Shown: positions 1 through 8,681, counted from the first letter of the stretch. The stretch is 64,000 nucleotides of DNA from Kangiella sediminilitoris (GCF_001708405.1 NZ_CP012418.1:1764501-1828500), one strand, 5' to 3'. Translations and numbers: made by a program. The notes: generated by a model from the letters alone, not told the origin.

Positions 1-327
1 CACTATGTTAACGAAGAAATGTTCTTTGTTCTAAGTGGCCATGGCACGGTTCGGTTAGGAGAGGATTCTTACCCAATTAATGAGGGTGATTTCATCTCAG
101 CCCCCGCTAACCCCGACAAAGCCCACCAGATTATTAATACTTCTGACTCGACACTAACCTATATGTGCGTGAGTACCATGTTAGAACCAGAAGTAGCGGT
201 TTATCCTGAATCAGGAAAAGTAGGAATCATCGCTGGTTCAGCTCCCGGAAGAATTGACGAGAAGTCCGGTGTCGTCAAGTTTATTGAGAAGGACTCAGGT
301 GTCGATTATTGGGATGGCGAAAATTAA
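1..327 (+). CDS. Cupin-domain protein, 5' end outside the window
   Basis: The reading frame is open from base 1 and ends in TAA, so only the C-terminal 108 residues are seen; the first ATG at base 19 is probably internal. The segment EEMFFVLSGHG followed by GDFISAPANPDKAHQI is the typical cupin_2 pattern: a beta-barrel with a glycine-rich turn, then a second motif carrying the conserved histidine. Cupins of this form may be sugar or metabolite isomerases, dioxygenases or simple binding proteins, and nothing visible decides between them. The next gene is about 240 bases downstream in the same direction. Confidence 0.75.
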   Translation, partial: HYVNEEMFFVLSGHGTVRLGEDSYPINEGDFISAPANPDKAHQIINTSDSTLTYMCVSTMLEPEVAVYPESGKVGIIAGSAPGRIDEKSGVVKFIEKDSGVDYWDGEN

Positions 328-361
328 AGATATAAAACAATAAAATCTTTTTTAGGCTTTG

Positions 362-458
362 TGACTACATTTACCTGAGGCACCCAGACTGGTAAGTGCG
401 TATGGCTGGGCTGAGCCCCAGAAAGGGTTACAACAAGCCTGGAAGGGATTGTTAGTCA
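362..458 (+). promoter_or_regulatory. Possible structured RNA leader upstream of the permease gene
   Basis: The gap 328-567 before the permease contains a pairing that closes a region of about 97 nt: TGACTA at 362-367 with TAGTCA at 453-458. Inside, CTGGG at 406-410 can pair either with CCCAG at 383-387 or with CCCAG at 417-421, so two exclusive hairpins are possible. This resembles a switching leader, but I could not match it to a known riboswitch class. It is a pairing seen by eye, not a computed fold. Confidence 0.3.
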
Positions 459-567
459 TAAACCGAAGCTTCTACCAGAATCATTTAACCCTAAAAACGA
501 ACATTTGGGAAAGACTTGATTTCTATGTTAGGTTGTTAATATTAGTTTTTATTAATACAAGGTTAGC

Positions 568-1806
568 ATGCAAAACTTCCTCCAGCTGTGGCATCAGGCA
601 TCGGTTACCAGTCTCGGTTTCTTCTGGATGGCTCTCTGGGCGTTTATTCTGGGTTACCTGATTAGTAGTTTAATTCAGGTGCTGGTCACTCGAAAACGTA
701 TGCAGAAAGCCATGGGCAAAGATGGCCCACGTAGCATGGCTCTCGGTACTTTTTTTGGCTTTATATCCAGCTCCTGCAGTTTCTCAGCCCTATCCACCAC
801 CCGGGCAATTTTTAATAAGGGCGCTGGTCTCGCGCCTTCAGTTGCTTTCCTTTTGGCATCTACCAATCTCGTCATTGAGCTTGGACTGGTAATCGCTATA
901 TTTTTAGGTTGGCAGTTTGTAGTCAGTGAATACGTTGGCGGCCTTATTCTAATACTGGTTACATGGCTACTGATTCGAATTACTCGTCCTCGCAGACTGG
1001 AAGCACAAGCTCGAAAACAAATGGATAATGACGAGGAAGACGGTGATGATGAGAATCTAAGCTGGAAGGAGAAGCTTGTCAGCAAAAACAGCTGGCAAAA
1101 TATAGGGCAGACCTATGTCATGGAATGGCAAATGGTCTGGCGCGACGTTCTTATTGGTTTTACCGTCGCAGGAATTATTTCTGCCATGGTGCCAGACAGT
1201 TTTTTTGAAACCATGTTTATCGGTTCTGGCGGTGAAAACTCAGCAAACCCCGGCTTTCTGGAAGTCCTAGCACAAACCGTCGTGGGCCCTGTAGCTGCAT
1301 TCTTTACCTTTATTGGCTCCATGGGTAATATCCCTCTTGCGGCCGTGCTGTTCGGTCAGGGTGTGACCTTTGCTGGTGTTATCGCGTTCATTTTTTCTGA
1401 CCTTGTAGTACTGCCGGTATTACGAATTAATGCGAGATACTATGGATGGAAAATGGCTCTTTATCTGCTGACGATTATGTTATTAGCTATCATCATTGCG
1501 GCGCTCACTCTGCACTACTCGCTGGCTTTCCTCGGATTATTACCTGACTTTACTGCAGTGACAGCACCCGGAAGTCGAGACTTCTTCAAGCTAAATTATC
1601 AGTTTTACCTCAATGTAGCCCTGTTCATTATCAACCTGGCGTTAATCTGGTTTGCTGTTCAGGCTAAGAAGAGCAGTGGAGACCATGGTCATGGCCACGA
1701 TCATAATCACGATGAAGACTCCTCTGTGATTGATAAAGTCATGTCTGTGCTTGTGGTCTTAGCTTTGATCTGGTTGGTTGGTGGGCTATTGGTGACAGCC
1801 TTCTAA
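568..1806 (+). CDS. Permease of the DUF318/ArsP-like (YraQ) family with His-rich segment
   Basis: A 412-residue integral membrane protein with about eight to ten hydrophobic segments in two halves separated by a charged cytoplasmic linker (residues ~145-175, DNDEEDGDDE). This is the layout of PF03773 permeases, some of which (ArsP) export organoarsenicals. The ArsP-type Cys pair is not seen: the equivalent region near residue 66 reads SSSCSFSALSTT, with one cysteine. A His/Asp-rich stretch (DHGHGHDHNHDED, ~residues 373-385) precedes the last helix and suggests metal binding. The start at ATG 568 is chosen because the helix follows directly; the longer overlapping frame at 449 is a shadow. The substrate is unknown; arsenic is only a family possibility. 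Confidence 0.75.
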   Translation: MQNFLQLWHQASVTSLGFFWMALWAFILGYLISSLIQVLVTRKRMQKAMGKDGPRSMALGTFFGFISSSCSFSALSTTRAIFNKGAGLAPSVAFLLASTNLVIELGLVIAIFLGWQFVVSEYVGGLILILVTWLLIRITRPRRLEAQARKQMDNDEEDGDDENLSWKEKLVSKNSWQNIGQTYVMEWQMVWRDVLIGFTVAGIISAMVPDSFFETMFIGSGGENSANPGFLEVLAQTVVGPVAAFFTFIGSMGNIPLAAVLFGQGVTFAGVIAFIFSDLVVLPVLRINARYYGWKMALYLLTIMLLAIIIAALTLHYSLAFLGLLPDFTAVTAPGSRDFFKLNYQFYLNVALFIINLALIWFAVQAKKSSGDHGHGHDHNHDEDSSVIDKVMSVLVVLALIWLVGGLLVTAF

Positions 1807-1915
1807 TCAGAATAATACTCTGGACTTAGCTCACTACCTAATTATAAAAGTATCTACAGCGCTTAAATCCGAGTGATGGTATGATGCGGTAAATATTTTA
1901 GAGAATACTCTTACT

Positions 1916-2164
1916 ATGAAATTATTGGTTAGAAACCTGGCTCGAACCACCACAGAAGAACAAGTGACAGCACTATTTGAAGAATATGGCACGGTGCAGT
2001 GGTGCAACTTAGTGATGGATAAAGCTACTGGAGGCTCTAAGGGCTTTGGTTTTGTAGAAATGCCAAAAGCAGGAGAAGCAAAAGCCGCCGTCAAGAATCT
2101 TAATGCACGCGAAGTCGATGGTAATAAGATTCGAGTTAAAAAAGCAGAGGATAAGAAGGAATAG
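1916..2164 (+). CDS. Small RRM-type RNA-binding protein
   Basis: An 82-residue protein consisting of one RNA recognition motif. RNP2 is LLVRNL (residues 3-8) and RNP1 is KGFGFVEM (residues 43-50), both with the expected aromatic residues, and the protein ends in a lysine-rich tail. Bacterial single-RRM proteins of this size are widespread in marine gammaproteobacteria and cyanobacteria, where some respond to cold; a role in RNA binding is secure, the targets are unknown. It stands alone, with about 110 bases upstream and 36 bases before the next gene. Confidence 0.9.
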   Translation: MKLLVRNLARTTTEEQVTALFEEYGTVQWCNLVMDKATGGSKGFGFVEMPKAGEAKAAVKNLNAREVDGNKIRVKKAEDKKE

Positions 2165-2200
2165 AATTTCCAGTAGGACTACTAGCAAAGGAGCGGCCTG

Positions 2201-2470
2201 ATGAAAATATCGAAAACATTGAGAGTCACTTATTGGATCATAGCCGTATTTATTTTACTGGTACCGGCTATCGCCATGCAGTTTACCAACGAAGTGAACT
2301 GGGGCCTGTACGACTTTTTGTTAATGGCTGCTCTGTTAATTGTCACCGGAGTCGCGATCGAACTCGCTATTCGCATGACTGTACAAAACCGATACCGTGC
2401 AGCGATAATCTTTGCCATACTGCTGGCTTTCCTTATGATTTGGGCTGAACTGGCAGTTGGTATTATTTAG
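2201..2470 (+). CDS. Small three-helix membrane protein, unknown
   Basis: An 89-residue protein with three hydrophobic segments (residues ~9-28, 38-60 and 67-88), so almost wholly embedded in the inner membrane. A good ribosome-binding site (AAAGGAG) lies about 6 bases before the ATG. It follows the RRM gene by 36 bases and may share its transcript. I do not recognise a family; no catalytic or metal-binding motif is visible. Confidence 0.7.
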   Translation: MKISKTLRVTYWIIAVFILLVPAIAMQFTNEVNWGLYDFLLMAALLIVTGVAIELAIRMTVQNRYRAAIIFAILLAFLMIWAELAVGII

Positions 2471-2572
2471 TCTGCTGATACAAACTGATACAACAAATGC
2501 TCTACTACTCTGGTAATATTCTTAGGGTTTAAGACCCTTAGCAAAGACTAACTCTCTCATAATGGTAACCCA

Positions 2573-3067
2573 ATGAAGTATATAACCCTTTTACTGGCAC
2601 TTTTTATGACTGCATGTGCCACTACAACCAATAATACGAACCAAACAGCTGAAAAAAGCGCCGCAGGTACAGAAAAAGCAGCAGAAGCTGATAGTGATCA
2701 AATACAGCAGGAGCTCAAAGAAGCTTTTGTCGTTGATATCATGCGCATGAAGATTAAAGAAAATGGTGAAAACATTGCCTGTAAGCTCGAGGCATTTACC
2801 AGCTGCTGGGGCGTTTCCGAACAGCAGTGTTTAGACGACGCACAACCTGTTAAAACACAGTGTCTGGAATTTGCAGAAACTAAATTTCCTTCTCCAAGTT
2901 CTGAGCAGGCGGTTAAGCAATACGCTCAAGTGTTTAGTATGTGCATGATTACAAGACAGTCCTTGCTATATCCAAGCAAGCTAAGCGAAATGAAAACGTG
3001 TCTGAATCAGTTTGATAAGCCTGACCCACAGAAAATTGCAGAATCTATTTTAAATCCCGGCAAATAA
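2573..3067 (+). CDS. Predicted lipoprotein, unknown function
   Basis: A 164-residue protein that begins with a lipoprotein signal: a short hydrophobic core ending LFMTAC, which would place the lipidated cysteine at residue 15. It is followed by a low-complexity Thr/Asn/Ala/Glu linker to about residue 45 and a helical domain with six cysteines (e.g. CKLEAFTSCWG and CLDDAQPVKTQC), suggesting disulphides in the periplasm. The residue after the acylated Cys is Ala, so sorting to the outer membrane is expected. No family is recognised. Confidence 0.7.
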   Translation: MKYITLLLALFMTACATTTNNTNQTAEKSAAGTEKAAEADSDQIQQELKEAFVVDIMRMKIKENGENIACKLEAFTSCWGVSEQQCLDDAQPVKTQCLEFAETKFPSPSSEQAVKQYAQVFSMCMITRQSLLYPSKLSEMKTCLNQFDKPDPQKIAESILNPGK

Positions 3068-3095
3068 GTTTAATTCTTAAGCTTATCTGTGATCA

Positions 3096-3127
3096 CCCTG
3101 CTCCATAGCCAACTTATGGAGCAAGGG
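3096..3127. terminator. Hairpin in a convergent gap, possible bidirectional terminator
   Basis: TGCTCCATA (3099-3107) and TATGGAGCA (3115-3123) form a perfect 9-bp stem with a 7-nt loop, extended by CCC/GGG with one bulge. It sits between two convergent genes. No T-tract follows on either strand, so Rho-independent termination is uncertain. Confidence 0.4.
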
Positions 3128-3156
3128 ACATTCTGATTCAATGGTGTTCCACACTG

Positions 3157-3678
3157 CTACCCTTGAGAACTGTTTTCTAAAGCCTTCTTTAGCTCTTCAG
3201 GATTATCGGTCGTTATGACAAGCTCTCTTTTATGATTTTGAATCTTTAACGTTATGGCCTGCTCTCCCCTGCCAATATAACCTGTTTGCTTTATAGCTAT
3301 CCGATAGCCATAGCCGAGAAAATCGGCCGCGGGGTTTCCTTCATAATCTTTAACAGACTGAATGCTATCTAATGCAAACTGGCGTTTCCCGATGACGCCT
3401 AAGCTCATAGTCAAATTCTTGTCATCAACGCGGGTTAATATTTTTAAACGAGACACGTAATACGTCAGAATCGCTGTTACAACAAAAATAACCAGAGCCC
3501 AGTGGCTTTCAATCGAGTTCTCGCCAACCGGCTTACCCAGGAACTCTTGAGAGATGTAGATATAAGCAAAAAGCCCCATCACAATAACGAGCAATACGAC
3601 AATCGCGATAATAATTTTCTTAGGCATGACCGCCTGAGATTCTTGAAACAGATAGTTGTTATTCGCCATTTTATTCAC
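3157..3678 (-). CDS. Membrane protein with PH-like C-terminal domain, unknown
   Basis: A 173-residue protein with two hydrophobic segments (residues ~20-43 and 60-78) followed by a soluble beta-rich half (FALDSIQSVKDYEGNPAADF; later AITLKIQNHKRELVITTDNP). The pattern resembles bacterial PH-like membrane proteins of unknown function. Start: the ATG at 3678 is used, but a second ATG three codons in (3669) is equally possible since neither has a clear Shine-Dalgarno sequence. It converges on the lipoprotein gene at 2573. Confidence 0.6.
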   Translation of the reverse strand: MNKMANNNYLFQESQAVMPKKIIIAIVVLLVIVMGLFAYIYISQEFLGKPVGENSIESHWALVIFVVTAILTYYVSRLKILTRVDDKNLTMSLGVIGKRQFALDSIQSVKDYEGNPAADFLGYGYRIAIKQTGYIGRGEQAITLKIQNHKRELVITTDNPEELKKALENSSQG

Positions 3679-3813
3679 AGTTGGTGCAAGGATAGCCTCA
3701 TAGTGTAGTGCATCCGTTTTAACAAAATCAACAATTTAGCCATTTGCTCCCTACTTACAAACGCTATAGACTTATTGTGTGTTATTTATACAAAACAATA
3801 AGATGGGACTCGT

Positions 3814-4329
3814 ATGAAAAGCTTTATTTCAATCATTTCTGGCTCGATACTATTCGCGTTACTGATAAACATCCCTGTTCAGGCCTCCGATGAAAGCAAA
3901 GAGCAGACCCACGGCTCAGAACAACTATCTGGAAGTGATAAACAAGAGCAAGTCAATATTAGCGGTTTATGGATTGGGTACTACGAGTATGACAAACCCA
4001 AGGGTCGGCCAGAAGGTATGTTCCATTTGATTGTTTCTGATCTGGGCGATAAGTTCGGCATGACCTTCTTAGAACCACGGAACCACCCTAGAGAGTATGT
4101 CCAGGCGGCTATAAATACGACAGCTAAAAGACAGGGCAAGTATATTGAGTTCAATAAGGTATATACCCACAACCAAAGAACTAAAATTCAGTATAACTTA
4201 ACCATCAGCCATAACGGCTCGGTTATGTCTGGCACCTGGAAAATTGACGACAATACATATGGCAGAGCATTCTTTTACAGATTGCATCTTAATGATTTAA
4301 AGAATATTAAAAACGAAACAATTAACTAA
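3814..4329 (+). CDS. Exported protein of unknown function
   Basis: A 171-residue protein with a Sec-type signal peptide (MKSF, then a hydrophobic core to about residue 20, cleavage after PVQA at ~24). A charged linker follows, then a compact beta-rich domain starting near ISGLWIGYYEYD and containing repeated short strands up to GTWKIDDN. The GLWIGYYEY...GTW pattern is reminiscent of lipocalin-like or sugar-binding folds, but this is only a guess. It is monocistronic and convergent with ruvA, with 25 bases between the stop codons. Confidence 0.6.
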   Translation: MKSFISIISGSILFALLINIPVQASDESKEQTHGSEQLSGSDKQEQVNISGLWIGYYEYDKPKGRPEGMFHLIVSDLGDKFGMTFLEPRNHPREYVQAAINTTAKRQGKYIEFNKVYTHNQRTKIQYNLTISHNGSVMSGTWKIDDNTYGRAFFYRLHLNDLKNIKNETIN

Positions 4330-4354
4330 TGACCAGGCCTTTGCCCAGCTTTGT

Positions 4355-4975
4355 TTAACCTGCTAACTGTCTCAAGGCTAGTCGAATCAGTTCTTCACTC
4401 TTCAGTCCTTCACTATCCACCTGTGCGATAGCCTTGCTCGCCTGTTGTGGCTTGTAGCCAAGTGCGACTAATGCACTCACTGCTTCTTGAGTAACATCGC
4501 CAGCTCTTGGTGCTGTGCTGGTTGTTCCGCTGGCTGCTTCGTCGGAACCCGGTAAACCAGATACAGACCATTCTTTTAATCTGTCTGACATTTCAACCAG
4601 TAAACGCTCAGCCGTTTTCTTACCCACTCCGGGCAGCTTAACCAGACGATCAACATTACCATCATGAACAGTCATGACAAATTCGTCCGCTTCCATCCCT
4701 GATAAAATGGCCAGGGCCAGTTTGGGTCCAACACCATTCACTTTGATCAGCTCGCGGAATAAAGATTTATCTTTATTGCTGATAAAACCATAAAGGGCAT
4801 GCAGGTTTTCGGAGATGGAAAGGTGCGTCGCCACAGTCGTTTCAGCGCCCTCTTCCGGCAACTGATAAAACGTAGTCATCGGAACCTGAATTTCGTAACC
4901 AACGCCTGCGCTGGTTTCTATAATGATAAATGGCGGTGTTTTTTCTATTAACGTGCCACGAATTCGACCTATCAA
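4355..4975 (-). CDS. ruvA: Holliday junction branch-migration protein RuvA
   Basis: RuvA binds four-way junctions as a tetramer and loads the RuvB motor. At 206 residues it has the family length. The N-terminal OB fold (residues 1-62) is followed by two helix-hairpin-helix motifs ([12 protein letters not shown] near 79-90; [13 protein letters not shown] near 114-126) and the flexible linker leading to the C-terminal RuvB-binding domain (from about 158). The start codon overlaps the ruvC stop by 4 bases, giving translational coupling. The usual partner gene ruvB does not follow: the next gene is unrelated and on the other strand. Confidence 0.97.
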   Translation of the reverse strand: MIGRIRGTLIEKTPPFIIIETSAGVGYEIQVPMTTFYQLPEEGAETTVATHLSISENLHALYGFISNKDKSLFRELIKVNGVGPKLALAILSGMEADEFVMTVHDGNVDRLVKLPGVGKKTAERLLVEMSDRLKEWSVSGLPGSDEAASGTTSTAPRAGDVTQEAVSALVALGYKPQQASKAIAQVDSEGLKSEELIRLALRQLAG

Positions 4976-5502
4976 CGTAAACGTCCTCTTGCTATTGTTT
5001 TTGCCCCTTTAAGCTGTGCCAGACCCTGACTCGTATTAGCGTGACACAAGGCGATAGCTAACGCATCGGCAGCGTCAGCCTGTGGGCTTTTGGATAATTT
5101 TAAAATCATCTTTACCATATGCTGGACTTGAGTTTTATCGGCACCACCTGTCCCCACAACAGACTGTTTTACTTTCCTTGCCGGATACTCAAACACGGGT
5201 AAAGCATAATGCGATGCCCCAACGATAGCTGCGCCACGAGCTTGACCAAGCTTTAGAGCTGAGTCTGCATTCTTAGACATAAATACAGACTCAATGGCAA
5301 ATTCATCTGGTTTGAATTCCAGTATCAGCTCACAAACACTATCGAAGATTTGCTTTAGCTTTAAATCTAGAGACGCTTCTTTTATGCGAATGCATCCGCT
5401 AGTGATATAGCGTGGTTTATTCGCAGGGATATCACCGCCGACTTCGATGAGTCCGAAGCCGGTGATTCTTGAGCCGGGATCTATTCCTAATATTATCGGC
5501 AT
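4972..5502 (-). CDS. ruvC: Crossover junction endodeoxyribonuclease RuvC
   Basis: RuvC is the resolvase that cuts Holliday junctions symmetrically after RuvAB branch migration. The 176-residue protein keeps the four acidic metal ligands: D8 (in ILGIDPG), E71 (FAIESVF), D143 and D146 ([10 protein letters not shown]). It forms a pair with ruvA by a 4-base overlap and lies 239 bases after yebC; that gap contains two inverted repeats, so ruvCA may be transcribed or regulated separately from yebC. Confidence 0.97.
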   Translation of the reverse strand: MPIILGIDPGSRITGFGLIEVGGDIPANKPRYITSGCIRIKEASLDLKLKQIFDSVCELILEFKPDEFAIESVFMSKNADSALKLGQARGAAIVGASHYALPVFEYPARKVKQSVVGTGGADKTQVQHMVKMILKLSKSPQADAADALAIALCHANTSQGLAQLKGAKTIARGRLR

Positions 5503-5582
5503 TGAGGCGCCACTAAAACCAAAGTTATTGTTTGGAAGTTATCATACCATGACTGGAAAATATTGCCGCGGGGAATTAAAGG

Positions 5583-5610
5583 GCTGGAGACTTCTAAAAA
5601 ACTCTCCAGC
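5583..5610. repeat. 8-bp inverted repeat upstream of ruvC
   Basis: GCTGGAGA (5583-5590) and TCTCCAGC (5603-5610) are perfect complements separated by 12 nt. It lies in the ruvC leader region about 80 bases before the start codon. On the minus strand no T-run follows, so it is more likely an operator or mRNA hairpin than a terminator. Confidence 0.5.
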
Positions 5611-5640
5611 AGTAAATCAACTTGAGATGATTTAGATGCC

Positions 5641-5727
5641 GGTGAGACACGGCAAAAGTTTCATAAAAAACGGGGTTTACAAAGATGTAAATGAGCAGTT
5701 TTATCAAACTTTTAACAAAGTCTCACC
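5641..5727. repeat. Nested 87-bp inverted repeat between yebC and ruvC
   Basis: Four nested stems fill most of the yebC-ruvC gap: GGTGAGAC (5641-5648) with GTCTCACC (5720-5727); AAAAGTTT (5654-5661) with AAACTTTT (5706-5713); ATAAAA (5663-5668) with TTTTAT (5699-5704); and TTTACA (5676-5681) with TGTAAA (5686-5691). Middle stems join into a 15-bp arm with a single mismatch. It starts 15 bases after the yebC stop. It could be a MITE-like insertion, an RNA processing hairpin or a very long terminator; no T-tract is present. Confidence 0.7.
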
Positions 5728-5741
5728 AAATATAAACATTT

Positions 5742-6485
5742 CTATAAGTTGTCGTAAGATTCTGCTGGGATGTCCGCATTCGTATACACATTTTGCGTAT
5801 CATCCAGCTCTTCCAGACGATCAATTAAGCGAATAACTTTCGTACCTTCGGATACATCCAGCTCAGCCTGCGTAGAAGGTAACATGGTGACCTCGGCATT
5901 TTCTGCTTCAAATCCTGCTTCTTTCAAAGTTTCTTTAACGTCGAGAAAATCTTCCGGTGTTGTCAGTACTTCAAATGATCCATCATCATGGGCGATAAAG
6001 TCTTCTGCTCCTGACTCCAAGGCCGCTTCCATCAATTCATCTTCGTTAAAGTTATCACCAAAGACAAACTGACCTTTCTTATCAAACAAGTAAGCCACTG
6101 AGCCACTGGTTCCGAGATTACCGCCATGCTTAGTAAAGGCATGTCGAACTTCACCCACAGTACGGTTTTTGTTGTCGGTCATGCACTCAACAAGGATCGC
6201 AACACCACCAGGACCATAACCCTCGTAGTTCAGCTCTTCGTAGTTGTCGCCTTCGGCATTACCCGTACCACGATCGATTGCTTTTTCGATCGTGTCTTTC
6301 TTCATGTTGGCGCCAAGCGCCTTATCCATTGCGGCTCTAAGACGAGGGTTATCATTGGGGTCACCACCACCTTCACGTGCTGCAACCACCAGCTCACGAA
6401 TGATTTTAGTAAATATTTTTCCGCGTTTTGCGTCCTGGGCAGCTTTTCTGTGTTTGATGTTTGCCCATTTACTATGACCTGCCAT
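5742..6485 (-). CDS. yebC: YebC/PmpR family protein
   Basis: YebC-family proteins act as DNA-binding regulators in some bacteria and, more recently shown, help ribosomes through polyproline stretches. The 247-residue protein has the family N-terminus [18 protein letters not shown] and the usual three-domain length. It lies between aspS and ruvC as in many gammaproteobacteria. A ribosome-binding site (GAGGAG) precedes the ATG. Both flanks of the gene carry a related TTTAC...GTAAATGAGCAG motif in opposite orientations (see the findings), which is unusual. Confidence 0.95.
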   Translation of the reverse strand: MAGHSKWANIKHRKAAQDAKRGKIFTKIIRELVVAAREGGGDPNDNPRLRAAMDKALGANMKKDTIEKAIDRGTGNAEGDNYEELNYEGYGPGGVAILVECMTDNKNRTVGEVRHAFTKHGGNLGTSGSVAYLFDKKGQFVFGDNFNEDELMEAALESGAEDFIAHDDGSFEVLTTPEDFLDVKETLKEAGFEAENAEVTMLPSTQAELDVSEGTKVIRLIDRLEELDDTQNVYTNADIPAESYDNL

Positions 6486-6543
6486 TTTCTACTCCTCTCG
6501 AACTTTTGGTCGTCGCAATTTCTTTGTTATAGAGTAAACTCAC

Positions 6544-6567
6544 ACTGCTCATTTACTATTTGTAAAC
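6544..6567 (-). repeat. Copy of a 24-bp motif found on both sides of yebC
   Basis: Read on the minus strand this is GTTTACAAATAGTAAATGAG followed by CAGT. A close copy with three base differences lies at 5675-5699 on the plus strand, within the nested inverted repeat downstream of yebC. The motif itself can fold (TTTAC/GTAAA). It sits about 60 bases upstream of the yebC start. Confidence 0.55.
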
Positions 6568-6703
6568 TCAGCTTTTTCGTTAACCCTGTGCCTTGAAATT
6601 GCTTTGCCCAAAGCGTTCTTCTACTTTGAGCTAAGCCTAATTTAACTTGTCTTACCGACCTTCTTTTCTTTTAAAACCTCAAGACCGCTTACTAAATTAA
6701 ATT

Positions 6704-8476
6704 CTACTGTTCTTTCTTTTTGATTTCGATGCCAAGCTCGTCCAGCAACTTATCTTCAATGGTGCTTGGTGCCTGAGTTAATGGGCAGCTTGCAGTGGTC
6801 GTTTTCGGGAATGCGATAACATCACGAATCGAGTCAGCGCCAACCATTAACATGACTAGACGATCAAGACCAAACGCCAAACCACCATGTGGAGGACAAC
6901 CGAACTTCAACGCATCCAATAGGAAGCCAAATTTTTCACGCTGCTCAGTTTCGTTGATACCCAAAATACCGAACACCGCTTCCTGCATTGCCTCATCGTG
7001 GATACGTACTGAGCCACCACCGACTTCACTTCCGTTTAGCACCATGTCATATGCTTTTGACAGAGTACCCGTAGGATTATTCTTTACTGCTTCAACATCC
7101 AATTCTTTTGGTGCTGTGAATGGATGATGAAGTGCGTGAATATCGCCGTCAATTTCTTCAAACATTGGGAAGTCAACAACCCATAGTGGTTTCCACTCGT
7201 CTTTAACCAGCCCTAAGTCATGAGCTGTTTTCAGACGTAGCGCACCGATAGCGTCAGCAACCACCATTTTCTTATCCGAACCAAAGAAGATAATATCACC
7301 TTCTTCGGCACCAACTTTTTCAATAATTTTCAGAGCGACATCTTCGCCCAGGAACTTCAGTACAGGGCTTTGAATTCCTTCGGCTCCAGCACCGTTAACC
7401 TTCATCCAGGCCAGGCCTTTAGCTCCATAGACACCAACGTATTTGGTGTATTCGTCAATTTGCTTACGACTGAACTGAGCACCGCCAGGGACACGTAAGG
7501 CTGCTACACGACTACTTTTATCATTCGCCGGGCCAGCAAATACTTTAAACTCTACATCTTTAACCAGCTCATCAACCGTGACCAGCTCGGTATCCATTCT
7601 TAAGTCTGGCTTATCTGAACCGTAACGCTCCATCGCCTCTGCATAACTCATGCGAGGAAATTCTGGTAACTCGATACCTTTCAGCTCGCTGAAAAGGTGG
7701 CGAACCAGACCTTCCATCAGGCCCATTATCTCTTCCTGATTCATGAAAGACATCTCAATATCCAGCTGCGTGAATTCAGGCTGGCGATCGGCTCGTAAAT
7801 CTTCATCACGGAAACACTTTACGATTTGGTAATAGCGATCAAAGCCAGACATCATTAGCAGCTGCTTAAATAACTGTGGCGACTGAGGAAGCGCGTAAAA
7901 AGAACCTTTATGTACCCGACTTGGCACTAGATAGTCACGTGCACCTTCAGGCGTTGCCTTGGTCAAAATTGGAGTTTCTACATCAATGAAACCATTTTCA
8001 TCCATATAGCGGCGCATGGCGCTGGTAACTTTGTGGCGGAAAATAATGTTATTTGCCATTTCAGGACGACGAAGGTCCAGATAACGGTATTTCAGACGCT
8101 GCTCTTCGGAGGCTTCTAGATTTTCATCGATTGGAATCGCTGGAGGTTTAGCACGGTTCAGGATTTCAAGATCCTGTGCCAACACCTCAATCTCGCCAGA
8201 TGCCATGTTCTTATTAACCATATCTTCTGGACGAGCGCGGACCTGGCCTTTGACCTGAACCACAAATTCACTACGCAACTGTTCGGCTAAACTGAAAAGC
8301 TCTTTAAAATCAGGATCAACCACCACCTGAATCACGCCAGTGCGATCTCGTACCTGTAAAAAGATAAGGCCACCCAAATCACGGCGACGATGGATCCACC
8401 CTGACAAAGTAACCGTTTGATTTTCTTCACTTTTCGTTAATTCACCACAGTAGTGGCTGCGCATTTCAGTTGCCAT
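6704..8476 (-). CDS. aspS: Aspartyl-tRNA synthetase
   Basis: Charges tRNA-Asp with aspartate in the cytoplasm. The 590-residue protein has the bacterial architecture: an N-terminal OB-fold anticodon-binding domain (residues ~1-105), the class II catalytic core, and the bacterial GAD insertion domain (~290-420). Motif 2 is visible in [18 protein letters not shown] (~217-234) and motif 3 in [12 protein letters not shown] (near 536). It begins the aspS-yebC-ruvCA block; 218 bases separate it from yebC, so yebC may have its own promoter. The upstream gap contains the divergent olsF control region. Confidence 0.98.
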   Translation of the reverse strand: MATEMRSHYCGELTKSEENQTVTLSGWIHRRRDLGGLIFLQVRDRTGVIQVVVDPDFKELFSLAEQLRSEFVVQVKGQVRARPEDMVNKNMASGEIEVLAQDLEILNRAKPPAIPIDENLEASEEQRLKYRYLDLRRPEMANNIIFRHKVTSAMRRYMDENGFIDVETPILTKATPEGARDYLVPSRVHKGSFYALPQSPQLFKQLLMMSGFDRYYQIVKCFRDEDLRADRQPEFTQLDIEMSFMNQEEIMGLMEGLVRHLFSELKGIELPEFPRMSYAEAMERYGSDKPDLRMDTELVTVDELVKDVEFKVFAGPANDKSSRVAALRVPGGAQFSRKQIDEYTKYVGVYGAKGLAWMKVNGAGAEGIQSPVLKFLGEDVALKIIEKVGAEEGDIIFFGSDKKMVVADAIGALRLKTAHDLGLVKDEWKPLWVVDFPMFEEIDGDIHALHHPFTAPKELDVEAVKNNPTGTLSKAYDMVLNGSEVGGGSVRIHDEAMQEAVFGILGINETEQREKFGFLLDALKFGCPPHGGLAFGLDRLVMLMVGADSIRDVIAFPKTTTASCPLTQAPSTIEDKLLDELGIEIKKKEQ

Positions 8477-8607
8477 AGTTTTCGTTTCTGCCTAACGATT
8501 AATTAATAAATAGGGCCGCATCGTCATTTGGGCCCGGAAAAGACGCCATATAGTACGTGAGACAAGGATTTGTCGCAAGTTACAGCAGACTTCAGATTGT
8601 ACAAATT

Positions 8608-8663
8608 TTGTCACAAAAGCGTCTCAAGGCTGCAATTCGGCTGTCACATTCCCTATAGATAAT
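8608..8663 (+). promoter_or_regulatory. Probable PhoB-dependent promoter of the olsF-like gene
   Basis: Four 7-bp units lie exactly 11 bp apart: TTGTCAC (8608), GCGTCTC (8619), CTGCAAT (8630) and CTGTCAC (8641). The PhoB box consensus is two CTGTCAT-like repeats with a 4-nt spacer, so this is a tandem box. GATAAT at 8658-8663 begins 10 nt after the last unit, the spacing known for Pho-box promoters, in which the box replaces the -35 element. The middle units match less well; the outer two match 6 of 7. Confidence 0.6.
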
Positions 8664-8681
8664 GCCAGTTATGAGCAATTT

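Noticed and set aside
328-567. Known riboswitch (cobalamin, TPP, FMN, glycine, NiCo)
   Set aside because: None of the conserved core sequences of these classes that I know is present, so only an unnamed structured element is claimed.
449-661. 70-codon plus-strand frame overlapping the permease start
   Set aside because: Out of frame with the permease gene and has no recognisable protein pattern; the 568 frame fits the family.
2521-2540. Hairpin AGGGT/ACCCT as terminator before the 2573 lipoprotein
   Set aside because: Only 5 bp with a mismatch on extension and no T-tract.
5636-5836. 66-codon plus-strand frame over the yebC-ruvC gap
   Set aside because: It runs through the nested inverted repeat and into yebC antisense; no ribosome-binding site or protein pattern.
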